Notes: generated from the letters alone by a model not told the origin. DNA of 64,000 nucleotides from Brachyhypopomus gauderio (GCF_052324685.1 NW_027506913.1:124001-188000), one strand, 5' to 3'. Positions 9,161 through 21,244 are shown, counted from the stretch's first letter. A program made the numbers and translations.

Positions 9161-9388
9161 TAAAAGATAAGTTCTGATTCTTCTGTTTTGCTGGGTTCAC
9201 AGACCAAGTTAAGCTCAAAGTGACTTGTCTTGAGAGGATGCAAGTTGCAACAACTACAGACAAGGACTTCCAGCAACAAGATGTTTAGTTGAGGTATTCG
9301 ATTTGGTCAACTGAAAGACACTTTCTGTTTACACTAGTCTTCAACAACGAAAGCTGTAACAACCCCTGATAAAGAGCATGTAGCAGAA

Positions 9389-9460
9389 AGGTTCCACCGA
9401 GAGTCGAACTCGGATTGCTGGATTCAGAGTCCAGAGTGCTAACCATTACACCATGGAACC
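9389..9460 (-). tRNA. tRNA-Gln(CUG), class A
   Basis: Unit 7, slot 2; GCTGTAACAACC spacer variant. Confidence 0.95.
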
Positions 9461-9687
9461 TACGTTAGACACTTCTGAGTCTTGTTTTGCTCGGTTCACA
9501 GACCAAGTTAAGCTCAAAGTGACTTGTCATGGGAGAATGCAGGTTGCAACAACTACAGACAAGGACTTCCAGCAACAAGATAATTAGTTGAGGTATTTGA
9601 TTTGGTCAACTGAAAGACACTTTCTGTTTACAGTAGTCTTCAACAATGAAAGCTGGTACAATCCCAGATAAAGAGCATGTAGCAGAA

Positions 9688-9759
9688 AGGTTCCACCGAG
9701 AGTCGAACTCGGATCACTGGATTCAAAGTCCAGAGTGCTGACCATTACACCATGGAACC
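9688..9759 (-). tRNA. tRNA-Gln(UUG)
   Basis: Unit 7, last slot. Confidence 0.95.
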
Positions 9760-10154
9760 CACAGCAAAAGTTGTTTCTAGCAAATGAGTTGCTGGATTCA
9801 GAGTCCAGAATGCTAACACCATGGAAACAGCAAATAGGTTTCCAACTTCTCTGCCGTTGATTTCAGAGTCTGTTGTGCTTACTACTGCATCACGCAACCA
9901 AAGAAATTAGCTTTTGTGAATACTGTTTTGCTGAACACATAGCAAAACATCCTGTCCTGAGACCCTAGCATATTTGGATTTAAATGACTTCACCAATTCT
10001 AGGATAATCAGAAAGCTGTTTGCCACAAGAACAAGCATGTAAAAATTCTGAAAACAATTCATGAAATATGCTGGAATTATAAAGACCGCAAGCATGTGAT
10101 AGAGCTTGCATGGAGAAAAGACCTGCAAGCTGGAATCAACACTAATGAATCAAA

Positions 10155-10226
10155 AGGTTCCACTGAGAGTTGAACTCAGATTGCTGGATTCAGAGTCCAG
10201 AGTGCTAACCATTACACCATGGAACC
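10155..10226 (-). tRNA. tRNA-Gln(CUG), class B
   Basis: Unit 8, slot 1. Confidence 0.95.
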
Positions 10227-10454
10227 TAAAAGATAAGTTCTGATTCTTCTGTTTTGCTGGGTTCACAGACCAAGTTAAGCTCAAAGTGACTTGTCTTGAG
10301 AGGATGCACGTTGCAACAACTACAGACAAGGACTTCCAGCAACAAGATGTTTAGTTGAGGTATTCGATTTGGTCAACTGAAAGACACTTTCTGTTTACAC
10401 TAGTCTTCAACAACGAAAGCTGGTACAACCCCTGATAAAGAGCATGCAGCAGAA

Positions 10455-10526
10455 AGGTTCCACCGAGAGTCGAACTTGGATTGCTGGATTCAGAGTCCAG
10501 CGTGCTAACCATTACACCATGGAACC
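10455..10526 (-). tRNA. tRNA-Gln(CUG), class L2
   Basis: Unit 8, slot 2. Confidence 0.84.
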
Positions 10527-10753
10527 TATGTTAGACACTTCTGAGTCTTGTTTTGCTGGGTTCACAGACCAAGTTAAGCTCAAAGTGACTTGTCTTGAGA
10601 GGATGCAGGTTGCAACAACTACAGACAAGGACTTCCAGCAACAAGATGTTTAGTTGAGGTATTTGATTTGGTCAACTGAAAGACACTTTCTGTTTACAGT
10701 AGTCTTCAACAATGAAAGCTGGTACAATCCCAGATAAAGAGTATGTAGTAGAA

Positions 10754-10825
10754 AGGTTCCACCGAGAGTCGAACTCGGATCACTGGATTCAAAGTCCAGA
10801 GTGCTGACCATTACACCATGGAACC
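10754..10825 (-). tRNA. tRNA-Gln(UUG)
   Basis: Unit 8, last slot. Confidence 0.95.
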
Positions 10826-11220
10826 CACAGCAAAAGTTGTTTCTAGCAAATGAGTTTCTGGATTCAGAGTCCAGAATGCTAACACCATGGAAACAGCAAA
10901 TAGGTTTCCAACTTCTCTGTCGTTGATTTCAGAGTCTGTTGTGCTTACTACTGCATCACGCAACCAAAGAAATTAGCTTTTGTGAATACTGTTTTGCTGA
11001 ACACATAGCAAAACATCCTGTCCTGAGACCCTAGCATATTTGGATTTAAATGACTTCACCAATTCTAGGATAATCAGAAAGCTGTTTGCCACAAGAACAA
11101 GCATGTAAAAATTCTGAAAACAATTCATGAAATATGCTGGAATTATATAGACCGCAAGCATGTGATAGAGCTTGCATGGAGAAAAGACCTGCAAGCTGGA
11201 ATCAACACTAATGAATCAAA

Positions 11221-11292
11221 AGGTTCCACTGAGAGTTGAACTCAGATTGCTGGATTCAGAGTCCAGAGTGCTAACCATTACACCATGGAACC
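11221..11292 (-). tRNA. tRNA-Gln(CUG), class B
   Basis: Unit 9, slot 1; AGATAATTTC flank as in unit 6. Confidence 0.95.
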
Positions 11293-11520
11293 TAAAAGAT
11301 AATTTCTGATTCTTCTGTTTTGCTGGGTTCACAGACCAAGTTAAGCTCAAAGTGACTTGTCTTGAGAGGATGCAAGTTGCAACAACTACAGACAAGGACT
11401 TCCAGCAACAAGATATTTAGTTGAGGTATTCGATTTGGTCAACTGAAAGACACTTTCTGTTTACAGTAGTCTTCAACAATGAAAGCTGGTACAATCCCAG
11501 ATAAAGAGCATGTAGCAGAA

Positions 11521-11592
11521 AGGTTCCACCGAGAGTCGAACTCGGATTGCTGGATTCAGAGTCCAGAGTGCTAACCATTACACCATGGAACC
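11521..11592 (-). tRNA. tRNA-Gln(CUG), class A
   Basis: Unit 9, slot 2; dimer 1, member 1. Confidence 0.95.
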
Positions 11593-11819
11593 TACATGAG
11601 ACACTTCTGAGTCTTGTTTTGCTGGGTTCACAGACCAAGTTAAGCTCAAAGTGACTTGTCATGGGAGAATGCATGTTGCAACAACTACAGACAAGGACTT
11701 CCAGCAACAAGATAATTAGTTGAGGTATTTGATTTGGTCAACTGAAAGACACTTTCTGTTTACACTAGTCTTCAACAACGAAAGCTGGTACAACCCCAGA
11801 TAAAGAGCATGTAGCAGAA

Positions 11820-11891
11820 AGGTTCCACCGAGAGTCGAACTCGGATTGCTGGATTCAGAGTCCAGAGTGCTAACCATTACACCATGGAACC
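11820..11891 (-). tRNA. tRNA-Gln(CUG), class A
   Basis: Unit 9, slot 3; dimer 1, member 2. Confidence 0.95.
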
Positions 11892-12118
11892 TACATTAGA
11901 CATTTCTGAGTCTTGTTTTGCTGGGTTCACAGACCAAGTTAAGCTCAAAGTGACTTGTCATGGGAGAATGCAGGTTGCAACAACTACAGACAAGGACTTC
12001 CAGCAACAAGATATTTAGTTGAGGTATTCGATTTGGTCAACTGAAAGACACTTTCTGTTTACAGTAGTCTTCAACAATGAAAGCTGGTACAATCCCAGAT
12101 AAAGAGCATGTAGCAGAA

Positions 12119-12190
12119 AGGTTCCACCGAGAGTCGAACTCGGATTGCTGGATTCAGAGTCCAGAGTGCTAACCATTACACCATGGAACC
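12119..12190 (-). tRNA. tRNA-Gln(CUG), class A
   Basis: Unit 9, slot 4; dimer 2, member 1. Confidence 0.95.
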
Positions 12191-12417
12191 TACATGAGAC
12201 ACTTCTGAGTCTTGTTTTGCTGGGTTCACAGACCAAGTTAAGCTCAAAGTGACTTGTCATGGGAGAATGCATGTTGCAACAACTACAGACAAGGACTTCC
12301 AGCAACAAGATAATTAGTTGAGGTATTTGATTTGGTCAACTGAAAGACACTTTCTGTTTACACTAGTCTTCAACAACGAAAGCTGGTACAACCCCAGATA
12401 AAGAGCATGTAGCAGAA

Positions 12418-12489
12418 AGGTTCCACCGAGAGTCGAACTCGGATTGCTGGATTCAGAGTCCAGAGTGCTAACCATTACACCATGGAACC
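12418..12489 (-). tRNA. tRNA-Gln(CUG), class A
   Basis: Unit 9, slot 5; dimer 2, member 2. Confidence 0.95.
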
Positions 12490-12716
12490 TACATTAGACA
12501 TTTCTGAGTCTTGTTTTGCTGGGTTCACAGACCAAGTTAAGCTCAAAGTGACTTGTCATGGGAGAATGCAGGTTGCAACAACTACAGACAAGGACTTCCA
12601 GCAACAAGATAATTAGTTGAGGTATTTGATTTGGTCAACTGAAAGACACTTTCTGTTTACAGTAGTCTTCAACAATGAAAGCTGGTACAATCCCAGATAA
12701 AGAGCATGTAGCAGAA

Positions 12717-12788
12717 AGGTTCCACCGAGAGTCGAACTCGGATCACTGGATTCAAAGTCCAGAGTGCTGACCATTACACCATGGAACC
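12717..12788 (-). tRNA. tRNA-Gln(UUG)
   Basis: Unit 9, last slot; neighbouring 5' fragment keeps the GGTTCC end. Confidence 0.95.
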
Positions 12789-13183
12789 CACAGCAAAAGT
12801 TGTTTCTAGCAAATGAGTTGCTGGATTCAGAGTTCAGAATGCTAACACCATGGAACCAGCAAATAGGTTTCCAACTTCTCTGCCGTTGATTTCAGAGTCT
12901 GTTGTGCTTACTACTGCATCACGCAACCAAAGAAATTAGCTTTTGTGAATACTGTTTTGCTGAACACATAGCAAAACATCCTGTCCTGAGACCCTAGCAT
13001 ATTTGGATTTAAATGACTTCACCAATTCTAGGATAATCAGAAAGCTGTTTGCCACAAGAACAAGCATGTAAAAATTCTGAAAACAATTCATGAAATATGC
13101 TGGAATTATAAAGACCGCAAGCATGTGATAGAGCTTGCATGGAGAAAAGACCTGCAAGCTGGAATCAACACTAATGAATCAAA

Positions 13184-13255
13184 AGGTTCCACTGAGAGTT
13201 GAACTCAGATTGCTGGATTCAGAGTCCAGAGTGCTAACCATTACACCATGGAACC
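13184..13255 (-). tRNA. tRNA-Gln(CUG), class B
   Basis: Unit 10, slot 1. Confidence 0.95.
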
Positions 13256-13483
13256 TAAAAGATAAGTTCTGATTCTTCTGTTTTGCTGGGTTCACAGACC
13301 AAGTTAAGCTCAAAGTGACTTGTCTTGAGAGGATGCAAGTTGCAACAACTACAGACAAGGACTTCCAGCAACAAGATGTTTAGTTGAGGTATTCGATTTG
13401 GTCAACTGAAAGACACTTTCTGTTTACACTAGTCTTCAACAACGAAAGCTGGTACAACCCCTGATAAAGAGCATGTAGCAGAA

Positions 13484-13555
13484 AAGTTCCACCGAGAGTC
13501 GAACTTGGATTGCTGGATTCAGAGTCCAGCGTGCTAACCATTACACCATGGAACC
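13484..13555 (-). tRNA. tRNA-Gln(CUG), class L2, acceptor variant
   Basis: Unit 10, slot 2. C72 is T, so the first acceptor pair is G1.U72 in addition to the A51.C63 mismatch. The same change makes a TTTT run at the 3' end (T72 onward) that could stop Pol III before the acceptor is complete. Likely impaired. Confidence 0.7.
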
Positions 13556-13782
13556 TACGTTAGACACTTCTGAGTCTTGTTTTGCTTGGTTCACAGACCA
13601 AGTTAAGCTCAAAGTGACTTGTCATGGGAGAATGCATGTTGCAACAACTACAGACAAGGACTTCCAGCAACAAGATAATTAGTTGAGGTATTTGATTTGG
13701 TCAACTGAAAGACACTTTCTGTTTACAGTAGTCTTCAACAATGAAAGCTGGTACAATCCCAGATAAAGAGCATGTAGCAGAA

Positions 13783-13854
13783 AGGTTCCACCAAGAGTCG
13801 AACTCGGATCACAGGATTCAAAGTCCAGAGTGCTGACCATTACACCATGGAACC
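13783..13854 (-). tRNA. tRNA-Gln(UUG), weakened variant
   Basis: Unit 10, last slot. T42 gives a U28.U42 mismatch in the anticodon stem and T63 gives a G51.U63 wobble in the T-stem. The most altered UUG gene in the window and possibly a pseudogene. Confidence 0.7.
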
Positions 13855-14249
13855 CACGGCAAAAGTTGTTTCTAGCAAATGAGTTGCTGGATTCAGAGTC
13901 CAGAATGCTAACACCATGGAACCAGCAAATAGGTTTCCAACTTCTCTGCCGTTGATTTCAGAGTCTGTTGTGCTTACTACTGCATCACGCAACCAAAGAA
14001 ATTAGCTTTTGTGAATACTGTTTTGCTGAACACATAGCAAAACATCCTGTCCTGAGACCCTAGCATATTTGGATTTAAATGACTTCACCAATTCTAGGAT
14101 AATCAGAAAGCTGTTTGCCACAAGAACAAGCATGTAAAAATTCTGAAAACAATTCATGAAATATGCTGGAATTATAAAGACCGCAAGCATGTGATAGAGC
14201 TTGCATGGAGAAAAGACCTGCAAGCTGGAATCAACACTAATGAATCAAA

Positions 14250-14321
14250 AGGTTCCACTGAGAGTTGAACTCAGATTGCTGGATTCAGAGTCCAGAGTGC
14301 TAACCATTACACCATGGAACC
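14250..14321 (-). tRNA. tRNA-Gln(CUG), class B
   Basis: Unit 11 (767 bp), slot 1. Confidence 0.95.
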
Positions 14322-14549
14322 TAAAAGATAAGTTCTGATTCTTCTGTTTTGCTGGGTTCACAGACCAAGTTAAGCTCAAAGTGACTTGTCTTGAGAGGAT
14401 GCAAGTTGCAACAACTACAGACAAGGACTTCCAGCAACAAGATATTTAGTTGAGGTATTCGATTTGGTCAACTGAAAGACACTTTCTGTTTACAGTAGTC
14501 TTCAACAATGAAAGCTGGTACAATCCCAGATAAAGAGCATGTAGCAGAA

Positions 14550-14621
14550 AGGTTCCACCGAGAGTCGAACTCGGATCACTGGATTCAAAGTCCAGAGTGC
14601 TGACCATTACACCATGGAACC
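14550..14621 (-). tRNA. tRNA-Gln(UUG)
   Basis: Unit 11, last slot, directly next to the class B gene; the unit has no middle CUG gene. Confidence 0.95.
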
Positions 14622-15016
14622 CACAGCAAAAGTTGTTTCTAGCAAATGAGTTGCTGGATTCAGAGTCCAGAATGCTAACACCATGGAAACAGCAAATAGG
14701 TTTCCAACTTCTCTGCCGTTGATTTCAGAGTCTGTTGTGCTTACTACTGCATCACGCAACCAAAGAAATTAGCTTTTGTGAATACTGTTTTGCTGAACAC
14801 ATAGCAAAACATCCTGTCCTGAGACCCTAGCATATTTGGATTTAAATGACTTCACCAATTCTAGGATAATCAGAAAGCTGTTTGCCACAAGAACAAGCAT
14901 GTAAAAATTCTGAAAACAATTCATGAAATATGCTGGAATTATAAAGACCGCAAGCATGTGATAGAGCTTGCATGGAGAAAAGACCTGCAAGCTGGAATCA
15001 ACACTAATGAATCAAA

Positions 15017-15088
15017 AGGTTCCACTGAGAGTTGAACTCAGATTGCTGGATTCAGAGTCCAGAGTGCTAACCATTACACCATGGAACC
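15017..15088 (-). tRNA. tRNA-Gln(CUG), class B
   Basis: Unit 12, slot 1. Confidence 0.95.
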
Positions 15089-15316
15089 TAAAAGATAAGT
15101 TCTGATTCTTCTGTTTTGCTGGGTTCACAGACCAAGTTAAGCTCAAAGTGACTTGTCTTGAGAGGATGCAAGTTGCAACAACTACAGACAAGGACTTCCA
15201 GCAACAAGATGTTTAGTTTAGGTATTCGATTTGGTCAACTGAAAGACACTTTCTGTTTACACTAGTCTTCAACAACGAAAGCTGGTACAACCCCTGATAA
15301 AGAGCATGTAGCAGAA

Positions 15317-15388
15317 AGGTTCCACCGAGAGTCGAACTTGGATTGCTGAATTCAGAGTCCAGCGTGCTAACCATTACACCATGGAACC
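15317..15388 (-). tRNA. tRNA-Gln(CUG), class L1
   Basis: Unit 12, slot 2. Confidence 0.82.
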
Positions 15389-15615
15389 TACGTTAGACAC
15401 TTCTGAGTCTTGTTTTGCTGGGTTCACAGACCAAGTTAAGCTCAAATTGACTTGTCTTGAGAGGATGCAGGTTGCAACAACTACAGACAAGGACTTCCAG
15501 CAACAAGATATTTAGTTGAGGTATTCGATTTGGTCAACTGAAAGACACTTTCTGTTTACAGTAGTCTTCAACAACGAAAGCTGGTACAATCCCAGATAAA
15601 GAGCATGTAGCAGAA

Positions 15616-15687
15616 AGGTTCCACCGAGAGTCGAACTCGGATTGCTGGATTCAGAGTCCAGAGTGCTAACCATTACACCATGGAACC
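15616..15687 (-). tRNA. tRNA-Gln(CUG), class A
   Basis: Unit 12, slot 3. Confidence 0.95.
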
Positions 15688-15914
15688 TACTTTAGACACT
15701 TCTGAGTCTTGTTTTGCTCGGTTCACAGACCAAGTTAAGCTCAAAGTGACTTGTCATGGGAGAATGCAGGTTGCAACAACTACAGACAAGGACTTCCAGC
15801 AACAAGATAATTAGTTGAGGTATTTGATTTGGTCAACTGAAAGACACTTTCTGTTTACAGTAGTCTTCAACAATGAAAGCTGGTACAATCCCAGATAAAG
15901 AGCATGTAGCAGAA

Positions 15915-15986
15915 AGGTTCCACCGAGAGTCGAACTCGGATCACTGGATTCAAAGTCCAGAGTGCTGACCATTACACCATGGAACC
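15915..15986 (-). tRNA. tRNA-Gln(UUG)
   Basis: Unit 12, last slot. Confidence 0.95.
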
Positions 15987-16381
15987 CACAGCAAAAGTTG
16001 TTTCTAGCAAATGAGTTGCTGGATTCAGAGTCCAGAATGCTAACACCATGGAAACAGCAAATAGGTTTCCAACTTCTCTGCCGTTGATTTCAGAGTCTGT
16101 TGTGCTTACTACTGCATCACGCAACCAAAGAAATTAGCTTTTGTGAATACTGTTTTGCTGAACACATAGCAAAACATCCTGTCCTGAGACCCTAGCATAT
16201 TTGGATTTAAATGACTTCACCAATTCTAGGATAATCAGAAAGCTGTTTGCCACAAGAACAAGCATGTAAAAATTCTGAAAACAATTCATGAAATATGCTG
16301 GAATTATAAAGACCGCAAGCATGTGATAGAGCTTGCATGGAGAAAAGACCTGCAAGCTGGAATCAACACTAATGAATCAAA

Positions 16382-16453
16382 AGGTTCCACTGAGAGTTGA
16401 ACTCAGATTGCTGGATTCAGAGTCCAGAGTGCTAACCATTACACCATGGAACC
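16382..16453 (-). tRNA. tRNA-Gln(CUG), class B
   Basis: Unit 13, slot 1. Confidence 0.95.
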
Positions 16454-16681
16454 TAAAAGATAAGTTCTGATTCTTCTGTTTTGCTGGGTTCACAGACCAA
16501 GTTAAGCTCAAAGTGACTTGTCTTGAGAGGATGCAAGTTGCAACAACTACAGACAAGGACTTCCAGCAACAAGATGTTTAGTTGAGGTATTCGATTTGGT
16601 CAACTGAAAGACACTTTCTGTTTACACTAGTCTTCAACAACGAAAGCTGTAACAACCCCTGATAAAGAGCATGTAGCAGAA

Positions 16682-16753
16682 AGGTTCCACCGAGAGTCGA
16701 ACTCGGATTGCTGGATTCAGAGTCCAGAGTGCTAACCATTACACCATGGAACC
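16682..16753 (-). tRNA. tRNA-Gln(CUG), class A
   Basis: Unit 13, slot 2. Confidence 0.95.
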
Positions 16754-16980
16754 TACGTTAGACACTTCTGAGTCTTGTTTTGCTCGGTTCACAGACCAAG
16801 TTAAGCTCAAAGTGACTTGTCATGGGAGAATGCAGGTTGCAACAACTACAGACAAGGACTTCCAGCAACAAGATAATTAGTTGAGGTATTTGATTTGGTC
16901 AACTGAAAGACACTTTCTGTTTACAGTAGTCTTCAACAATGAAAGCTGGTACAATCCCAGATAAAGAGCATGTAGCAGAA

Positions 16981-17052
16981 AGGTTCCACCGAGAGTCGAA
17001 CTCGGATCACTGGATTCAAAGTCCAGAGTGCTGACCATTACACCATGGAACC
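16981..17052 (-). tRNA. tRNA-Gln(UUG)
   Basis: Unit 13, last slot. Confidence 0.95.
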
Positions 17053-17447
17053 CACAGCAAAAGTTGTTTCTAGCAAATGAGTTGCTGGATTCAGAGTCCA
17101 GAATGCTAACACCATGGAAACAGCAAATAGGTTTCCAACTTCTCTGCCGTTGATTTCAGAGTCTGTTGTGCTTACTACTGCATCACGCAACCAAAGAAAT
17201 TAGCTTTTGTGAATACTGTTTTGCTGAACACATAGCAAAACATCCTGTCCTGAGACCCTAGCATATTTGGATTTAAATGACTTCACCAATTCTAGGATAA
17301 TCAGAAAGCTGTTTGCCACAAGAACAAGCATGTAAAAATTCTGAAAACAATTCATGAAATATGCTGGAATTATAAAGACCGCAAGCATGTGATAGAGCTT
17401 GCATGGAGAAAAGACCTGCAAGCTGGAATCAACACTAATGAATCAAA

Positions 17448-17519
17448 AGGTTCCACTGAGAGTTGAACTCAGATTGCTGGATTCAGAGTCCAGAGTGCTA
17501 ACCATTACACCATGGAACC
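17448..17519 (-). tRNA. tRNA-Gln(CUG), class B
   Basis: Unit 14, slot 1. Confidence 0.95.
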
Positions 17520-17747
17520 TAAAAGATAAGTTCTGATTCTTCTGTTTTGCTGGGTTCACAGACCAAGTTAAGCTCAAAGTGACTTGTCTTGAGAGGATGC
17601 AAGTTGCAACAACTACAGACAAGGACTTCCAGCAACAAGATGTTTAGTTGAGGTATTCGATTTGGTCAACTGAAAGACACTTTCTGTTTACACTAGTCTT
17701 CAACAACGAAAGCTGGTACAACCCCTGATAAAGAGCATGCAGCAGAA

Positions 17748-17819
17748 AGGTTCCACCGAGAGTCGAACTTGGATTGCTGGATTCAGAGTCCAGCGTGCTA
17801 ACCATTACACCATGGAACC
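17748..17819 (-). tRNA. tRNA-Gln(CUG), class L2
   Basis: Unit 14, slot 2. Confidence 0.84.
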
Positions 17820-18046
17820 TATGTTAGACACTTCTGAGTCTTGTTTTGCTGGGTTCACAGACCAAGTTAAGCTCAAAGTGACTTGTCTTGAGAGGATGCA
17901 GGTTGCAACAACTACAGACAAGGACTTCCAGCAACAAGATGTTTAGTTGAGGTATTTGATTTGGTCAACTGAAAGACACTTTCTGTTTACAGTAGTCTTC
18001 AACAATGAAAGCTGGTACAATCCCAGATAAAGAGTATGTAGTAGAA

Positions 18047-18118
18047 AGGTTCCACCGAGAGTCGAACTCGGATCACTGGATTCAAAGTCCAGAGTGCTGA
18101 CCATTACACCATGGAACC
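18047..18118 (-). tRNA. tRNA-Gln(UUG)
   Basis: Unit 14, last slot. The 5' flank has AGCAAATG for AGCAAAAG, removing an upstream TTTT. Confidence 0.95.
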
Positions 18119-18513
18119 CACAGCAAATGTTGTTTCTAGCAAATGAGTTGCTGGATTCAGAGTCCAGAATGCTAACACCATGGAAACAGCAAATAGGTTT
18201 CCAACTTCTCTGCCGTTGATTTCAGAGTCTGTTGTGCTTACTACTGCATCACGCAACCAAAGAAATTAGCTTTTGTGAATACTGTTTTGCTGAACACATA
18301 GCAAAACATCCTGTCCTGAGACCCTAGCGTATTTGGATTTAAATGACTTCACCAATTCTAGGATAATCAGAAAGCTGTTTGCCACAAGAACAAGCATGTA
18401 AAAATTCTGAAAACAATTCATGAAATATGCTGGAATTATATAGACCGCAAGCATGTGATAGAGCTTGCATGGAGAAAAGACCTGCAAGCTGGAATCAACA
18501 CTAATGAATCAAA

Positions 18514-18585
18514 AGGTTCCACTGAGAGTTGAACTCAGATTGCTGGATTCAGAGTCCAGAGTGCTAACCATTACACCATGGAACC
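18514..18585 (-). tRNA. tRNA-Gln(CUG), class B
   Basis: Unit 15, slot 1. Confidence 0.95.
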
Positions 18586-18813
18586 TAAAAGATAAGTTCT
18601 GATTCTTCTGTTTTGCTGGGTTCACAGACCAAGTTAGGCTCAAAGTGACTTGTCTTGAGAGGATGCAAGTTGCAACAACTACAGACAAGGACTTCCAGCA
18701 ACAAGATATTTAGTTGAGGTATTCGATTTGGTCAACTGAAAGACACTTTCTGTTTACAGTAGTCTTCAACAACGAAAGCTGGTACAATCCCAGATAAAGA
18801 GCATGTAGCAGAA

Positions 18814-18885
18814 AGGTTCCACCGAGAGTCGAACTCGGATTGCTGGATTCAGAGTCCAGAGTGCTAACCATTACACCATGGAACC
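18814..18885 (-). tRNA. tRNA-Gln(CUG), class A
   Basis: Unit 15, slot 2. Confidence 0.95.
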
Positions 18886-19112
18886 TACTTTAGAAACTTC
18901 TGAGTCTTGTTTTGCTCGGTTCACAGACCAAGTTAAGCTCAAAGTGACTTGTCATGGGAGAATGCAGGTTGCAACAACTACAGACAAGGACTTCCAGCAA
19001 CAAGATAATTAGTTGAGGTATTTGATTTGGTCAACTGAAAGACACTTTCTGTTTACAGTAGTCTTCAACAATGAAAGCTGGTACAATCCCAGATAAAGAG
19101 CATGTAGCAGAA

Positions 19113-19184
19113 AGGTTCCACCGAGAGTCGAACTCGGATCACTGGATTCAAAGTCCAGAGTGCTGACCATTACACCATGGAACC
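19113..19184 (-). tRNA. tRNA-Gln(UUG)
   Basis: Unit 15, last slot. Confidence 0.95.
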
Positions 19185-19579
19185 CACAGCAAAAGTTGTT
19201 TCTAGCAAATGAGTTGCTGGATTCAGAGTCCAGAATGCTAACACCATGGAAACAGCAAATAGGTTTCCAACTTCTCTGCCGTTGATTTCAGAGTCTGTTG
19301 TGCTTACTACTGCATCACGCAACCAAAGAAATTAGCTTTTGTGAATACTGTTTTGCTGAACACATAGCAAAACATCCTGTCCTGAGACCCTAGCATATTT
19401 GGATTTAAATGACTTCACCAATTCTAGGATAATCAGAAAGCTGTTTGCCACAAGAACAAGCATGTAAAAATTCTGAAAACAATTCATGAAATATGCTGGA
19501 ATTATAAAGACCGCAAGCATGTGATAGAGCTTGCATGGAGAAAAGACCTGCAAGCTGGAATCAACACTAATGAATCAAA

Positions 19580-19651
19580 AGGTTCCACTGAGAGTTGAAC
19601 TCAGATTGCTGGATTCAGAGTCCAGAGTGCTAACCATTACACCATGGAACC
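19580..19651 (-). tRNA. tRNA-Gln(CUG), class B
   Basis: Unit 16, slot 1. Confidence 0.95.
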
Positions 19652-19879
19652 TAAAAGATAAGTTCTGATTCTTCTGTTTTGCTGGGTTCACAGACCAAGT
19701 TAGGCTCAAAGTGACTTGTCTTGAGAGGATGCAAGTTGCAACAACTACAGACAAGGACTTCCAGCAACAAGATATTTAGTTGAGGTATTCGATTTGGTCA
19801 ACTGAAAGACACTTTCTGTTTACAGTAGTCTTCAACAACGAAAGCTGGTACAATCCCAGATAAAGAGCATGTAGCAGAA

Positions 19880-19951
19880 AGGTTCCACCGAGAGTCGAAC
19901 TCGGATTGCTGGATTCAGAGTCCAGAGTGCTAACCATTACACCATGGAACC
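19880..19951 (-). tRNA. tRNA-Gln(CUG), class A
   Basis: Unit 16, slot 2. Confidence 0.95.
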
Positions 19952-20178
19952 TACTTTAGACACTTCTGAGTCTTGTTTTGCTCGGTTCACAGACCAAGTT
20001 AAGCTCAAAGTGACTTGTCATGGGAGAATGCAGGTTGCAACAACTACAGACAAGGACTTCCAGCAACAAGATAATTAGTTGAGGTATTTGATTTGGTCAA
20101 CTGAAAGACACTTTCTGTTTACAGTAGTCTTCAACAATGAAAGCTGGTACAATCCCAGATAAAGAGCATGTAGCAGAA

Positions 20179-20250
20179 AGGTTCCACCGAGAGTCGAACT
20201 CGGATCACTGGATTCAAAGTCCAGAGTGCTGACCATTACACCATGGAACC
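20179..20250 (-). tRNA. tRNA-Gln(UUG)
   Basis: Unit 16, last slot; AGCAAAACTTG flank variant. Confidence 0.95.
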
Positions 20251-20645
20251 CACAGCAAAACTTGTTTCTAGCAAATGAGTTGCTGGATTCAGAGTCCAGA
20301 ATGCTAACACCATGGAAACAGCAAATAGGTTTCCAACTTCTCTGCCGTTGATTTCAGAGTCTGTTGTGCTTACTACTGCATCACGCAACCAAAGAAATTA
20401 GCTTTTGTGAATACTGTTTTGCTGAACACATAGCAAAACATCCTGTCCTGAGACCCTAGCATATTTGGATTTAAATGACTTCACCAATTCTAGGATAATC
20501 AGAAAGCTGTTTGCCACAAGAACAAGCATGTAAAAATTCTGAAAACAATTCATGAAATATGCTGGAATTATAAAGACCGCAAGCATGTGATAGAGCTTGC
20601 ATGGAGAAAAGACCTGCAAGCTGGAATCAACACTAATGAATCAAA

Positions 20646-20717
20646 AGGTTCCACTGAGAGTTGAACTCAGATTGCTGGATTCAGAGTCCAGAGTGCTAAC
20701 CATTACACCATGGAACC
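20646..20717 (-). tRNA. tRNA-Gln(CUG), class B
   Basis: Unit 17, slot 1. Confidence 0.95.
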
Positions 20718-20945
20718 TAAAAGATAAGTTCTGATTCTTCTGTTTTGCTGGGTTCACAGACCAAGTTAAGCTCAAAGTGACTTGTCTTGAGAGGATGCAA
20801 GTTGCAACAACTACAGACAAGGACTTCCAGCAACAAGATGTTTAGTTGAGGTATTCGATTTGGTCAACTGAAAGACACTTTCTGTTTACACTAGTCTTCA
20901 ACAACGAAAGCTGGTACAACCCCTGATAAAGAGCATGTAGCAGAA

Positions 20946-21017
20946 AGGTTCCACCGAGAGTCGAACTTGGATTGCTGGATTCAGAGTCCAGCGTGCTAAC
21001 CATTACACCATGGAACC
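20946..21017 (-). tRNA. tRNA-Gln(CUG), class L2
   Basis: Unit 17, slot 2. Confidence 0.84.
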
Positions 21018-21244
21018 TACGTTAGACACTTCTGAGTCTTGTTTTGCTGGGTTCACAGACCAAGTTAAGCTCAAAGTGACTTGTCTTGAGAGGATGCAGG
21101 TTGCAACAACTACAGACAAGGACTTCCAGCAACAAGATATTTAGTTGAGATATTCGATTTGGTCAACTGAAAGACACTTTCTGTTTACAGTAGTCTTCAA
21201 CAACGAAAGCTGGTACAATCCCAGATAAAGAGCATGTAGCAGAA

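Larger units (their letters stand above)
11521..12716 (-). repeat. 598-bp dimer duplicated inside a 1963-bp unit, second instance
   Basis: Same ABAB module order and same flank markers as at 7426-8621, 4095 bp further on. It was copied as part of the 4095-bp block. Confidence 0.93.
4746..12935 (-). repeat. 4095-bp higher-order block in two copies
   Basis: 4746-8840 and 8841-12935 each hold a 1066, a 1066 and a 1963-bp unit in the same order (A UUG; L2 UUG; A A A A UUG). The match stops near 13484, where unit 10 carries L2 instead of A. Confidence 0.85.
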
